Source of the DNA: Desulfobacteraceae bacterium
Lineage (GTDB): Bacteria > Desulfobacterota > Desulfobacteria > Desulfobacterales > Desulfococcaceae
Direction: 5' to 3'
NCBI GenBank assembly: GCA_011390755.1
Contig: JAABRU010000005.1
Span: 25,787 to 89,786, forward strand
Length of the DNA stretch: 64,000 bases
Position 1 is the stretch's first letter. Each line of letters begins with the position of its first letter. Below, piece after piece: positions 61,926 to 64,000 of this stretch. The notes beneath the pieces are model-generated. The model ran no database searches. It saw only the letters and a list, made by a program, of their open reading frames with translations, and was not told where the DNA came from. A program made the translations under genes and the position numbers.

Positions 61926-62435
61926 ACTCCTCCGGTATTATCTTTTTCGGAAATCACCTTAAGTCAGCAGTATTGCCTGGGACAGTCGCATTTTTCCCCT
62001 GTTTATGTATACAGCATTTATACAGTATCATTTGTACTCATATTTTATACAAGAAATAAAATAAACAATTTCAGGTTAATATATTTATAACTGTGTATTA
62101 TGATGTATTCTGATGAATACACTTTTTCCATGATGGCGGATAATTTCAGTTGATTTTTTTTTTTCTGCGGATTATGAAGACTTTCAGAAAATCAAAACAA
62201 TTGTCCGTCCTGCATCCCGATAAGCGGAAACCGTCGGCCCGGTTATCGGCAACATATTGGAATGATTCAGAATCAAATTATTAAGCGGTTCACAGATGCA
62301 GATTTCCGGAAAAGGAATTTCACCTGCCCGCAGTATACAGGCAAATCAGCGAACAGGGCGGATCCGCAGCCAGCAGTACACAAAAAAGGGTGAAATTGAT
62401 TTTCCGGGGACCTGTGCAACAGCCGGAGAAGCCAA

Positions 62436-63275
62436 ATGAAATATCCGAATGTTTTTGAATATCTTGATTACAGAGCCTATCTTCGGGATATGTTCCAGTA
62501 CAGAAAGGCGCAAATCCGGCATTTTTCCTACCGTTATTTTTCCCGGAAATCCGGGTTCAGATCTCCCAATTTTTTAAAACTGGTAATGGACGGTCTCCGG
62601 AATCTCAGCAGTGAAAGTGTGGGAAAAGTGGCCCGGGGGTTTGATCTGAAAAAACAGGAACGGGATTATTTTGAATTCCTGGTTTTTATGAACCAGGCCG
62701 CAAGCCATGAAGATAAAAACCATTATTACCGGAAAATGATGTCTCTGAAGGGATACAAAGATATCCGGAAGATGGAGGCTGCGGAATATGAATATTTTTC
62801 CAACTGGTATTATCCGGTAATCCGTGAAATTCTCATGTTCGGCAACCGGCGGCACATCCCGGAACAGATTTCCGGGATGCTGCGTCCTGCCGTCACTGTG
62901 CCGGAAGTGAAAAAAGCCCTGGCCGTGCTGGAAAAAATCGGACTGATCCGGAAAAACAGTCAGGGGCAGTGGGAGCAGAATGACCGGAATCTCAGCACCG
63001 GAGCGGAAGTCAAATCCCTTGTCATTGCCAATTATCACAGAGAAATGCTGCGCCTGGCCGGAGAATCCCTGGAACGCTGGCCCGCAAAAGAAAGGGATAT
63101 TTCCGCGCTGGTGCTGAGTGTCCGGAAGGAACATATGGAAGAAATAAAGAAAAAAACGGCCAGATTCAGAAAAGAACTGCTGGAAATGGCATCCGAAGAG
63201 GAAGAGCCGGATCAGGTGCTCCAGGTCAATATCCAGGTCTTTCCGCTTGCGGAAAAAAAACAGGGGGGAAAATAA
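62436..63275 (+). CDS. TIGR02147-family (DUF4423) protein
   Basis: A 279-residue protein matching the TIGR02147 family: MKYPNVFEYLDYRAYLRDMFQYRK start, SYRYFSRKSGFRSPNFLKLVMDGLRNLS (HTH-like, about 30-57), then FWNQAASHEDKNHYYRKMM-like helices and a winged-helix-like part (VKKALAVLEKIGLIRKNSQGQWEQ, about 157-180). The family is suspected of transcriptional regulation, often near secreted proteins. Cytoplasmic. It ends in TAATG, overlapping the next gene start by one base, so translation is coupled to the lipoprotein gene that follows. No ribosome-binding site stronger than GGAGA is visible. Confidence 0.85.
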   Translation: MKYPNVFEYLDYRAYLRDMFQYRKAQIRHFSYRYFSRKSGFRSPNFLKLVMDGLRNLSSESVGKVARGFDLKKQERDYFEFLVFMNQAASHEDKNHYYRKMMSLKGYKDIRKMEAAEYEYFSNWYYPVIREILMFGNRRHIPEQISGMLRPAVTVPEVKKALAVLEKIGLIRKNSQGQWEQNDRNLSTGAEVKSLVIANYHREMLRLAGESLERWPAKERDISALVLSVRKEHMEEIKKKTARFRKELLEMASEEEEPDQVLQVNIQVFPLAEKKQGGK

Positions 63276-64000
63276 TGTTTTCACTGCTTCCTTTATATGG
63301 CAAATCCCTTTTTGCAGTAAAAAAGCGGAATTTCTCCGCTCCTGTTCCGGGGCTGATTCTCTGCATTATCCTCTTCATTTTTTCCGCTTGCAGCTCGAAT
63401 ACGGAAATCGGTAATCCGGAAGCCTCTTCATCCTCTCCGCTGTACCGCATGAAAAGTGATGCGGAAGCAGAAAACTACATCCGGGAGCAGTACAGTGAAG
63501 AGTTCCGAAATGACCGTATCCCTCTTTACAGCGGTGAAGTAAACAGCGGTGCGGACAGTACGGGGGCCAAACCTCCTTTCCCGTCAGATACGGGCGGAGA
63601 TGCGGGACATCTGAGCAGCAGCGGTTCGGACAGTTTTTATGACAATTTTTATACAGAACAGACTGTTTCCGGAAGTCTTTTCTGCAAAACAGGTGATTAT
63701 CTGTATATTGCCGGAGACAAAAAGATAAATATCATCCGAATTACCGATCCGCTCCGTCCGGAAACTGTTTCCTCGCTGGATGTGCCGGGGGCGGTGCGGG
63801 CCGTCCGGTGCTATGCAGACATCCTGGCCGTGCTTTTTCTTCCTTCGGCAGTGCATAGCGGTATGAAATGGACAGAGCAGCCGATTACGGGCCTGCTGCT
63901 GGCCGACATTTCCCGGCCCGGACAGGCGGAACGTCTCAAAGAATTTCAGATAGAAGGCGATATGAAAGCCCATATGATGAAAGACGGAAATCTCTATATC
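63275..64000 (+). CDS. Beta-propeller lipoprotein (3' truncated by window end)
   Basis: A frame open from ATG 63275 to the window end (242 codons). Signal: FSAPVPGLILCIILFIFSAC, with a lipobox giving Cys near residue 39, followed by SSNTEIGNPEASSSS. The TEIGNP text just after the lipid Cys resembles a pattern seen on products of TIGR02147 neighbours. From about residue 125 the sequence (CKTGDYLYIAGDKKINIIRITDPLRPETVSSLDVPGAVRAVRCYADILAVLF) has blade-like repeats of the C-terminal beta-propeller (PF09826-like) family. Translationally coupled to the TIGR02147 gene through a 1-bp overlap. Complete length, and any protease domain, cannot be seen. Confidence 0.85.
   Translation, partial: MFSLLPLYGKSLFAVKKRNFSAPVPGLILCIILFIFSACSSNTEIGNPEASSSSPLYRMKSDAEAENYIREQYSEEFRNDRIPLYSGEVNSGADSTGAKPPFPSDTGGDAGHLSSSGSDSFYDNFYTEQTVSGSLFCKTGDYLYIAGDKKINIIRITDPLRPETVSSLDVPGAVRAVRCYADILAVLFLPSAVHSGMKWTEQPITGLLLADISRPGQAERLKEFQIEGDMKAHMMKDGNLYI

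Larger units (their letters stand above)
61617..62435. other. 819-base gene-free region with hairpins and possible assembly joint
   Basis: No gene is supported. It contains the adapter-like stretch (61653-61674), four short hairpins of the GTCAAACTGCAAGTTTGAC family (61715-61925), an AT-rich block with TATACA/ATACAG repeats (about 62000-62120) and the direct repeat AGTATACAGGCAAATCAG at 61615-61632 and 62332-62349, which brackets the region. Confidence 0.8.

Overview
The window reads as part of the chromosome of a Gram-negative, deeply branching proteobacterium, most likely a sulfate-reducing Desulfobacterota of the Desulfonema type. This is inferred from the mixture of a CbiK-type chelatase, ThyX, a large PAS/Cache sensor kinase, outer-membrane barrel and lipoprotein genes, NHL/caspase-like surface proteins, cohesin and dockerin modules, many PD-(D/E)XK/AAA (DUF1703) genes and dense intergenic palindromic repeats. 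No rRNA, tRNA, CRISPR array or intact insertion sequence was seen.

Layout. 1-3.1 kb: a truncated DUF4926-like gene, then an Hsp70-like ATPase translationally coupled to a coiled-coil protein. 3.0-9.3 kb (minus): a short radical-SAM activase downstream of two peptide-transporter permeases (DppB/DppC type, without ATPases or binding protein here), and a 1195-residue sensor histidine kinase. 9.5-12.4 kb (minus): a 61-bp tandem repeat, then a tight operon of a secreted protein, ThyX, CbiK and a winged-helix regulator. 12.9-15.8 kb: an AAA/PD-(D/E)XK nuclease gene divergent from a stand-alone response-regulator receiver. The same module recurs at 51.0-52.4 kb with its nuclease gene reduced to a pseudogene.

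16-29.6 kb (plus) is an envelope/surface cluster: several small secreted or membrane proteins, an AT-rich M23 peptidase with three SLH domains, a 2128-residue multidomain surface protein, a dockerin-ended protein and a membrane-anchored cohesin protein that is its natural candidate partner. A PIN-domain toxin-antitoxin pair follows. 30.4-50.9 kb is almost entirely minus strand: an outer-membrane barrel, a lipoprotein, a Lon-like/TM/sulfatase-modifying-factor fusion with an unknown partner, and two giant NHL-propeller proteins. Each giant carries two caspase/legumain-like domains, one with an intact Cys/His dyad and one degenerate; they bracket a small dockerin-like protein and another DUF1703 nuclease.

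52.6-64 kb: a U32 peptidase/rRNA-hydroxylase-like gene coupled to a deoxynucleotide N-hydrolase, a lytic transglycosylase, a membrane protein, an ECF sigma/anti-sigma/DUF3106 operon, a LexA/CI-like repressor with an operator-like inverted repeat, and a TIGR02147-family gene coupled to a lipoprotein that runs off the end.

Intergenic DNA is unusually rich in hairpins and small MITE-like elements. One ~100-bp element can be seen as present in one copy and absent from two copies of a duplicated leader. At 61653-61674 there is a 22-base stretch identical to an Illumina adapter, so the 61.6-62.4 kb junction should be treated as a possible assembly artefact.
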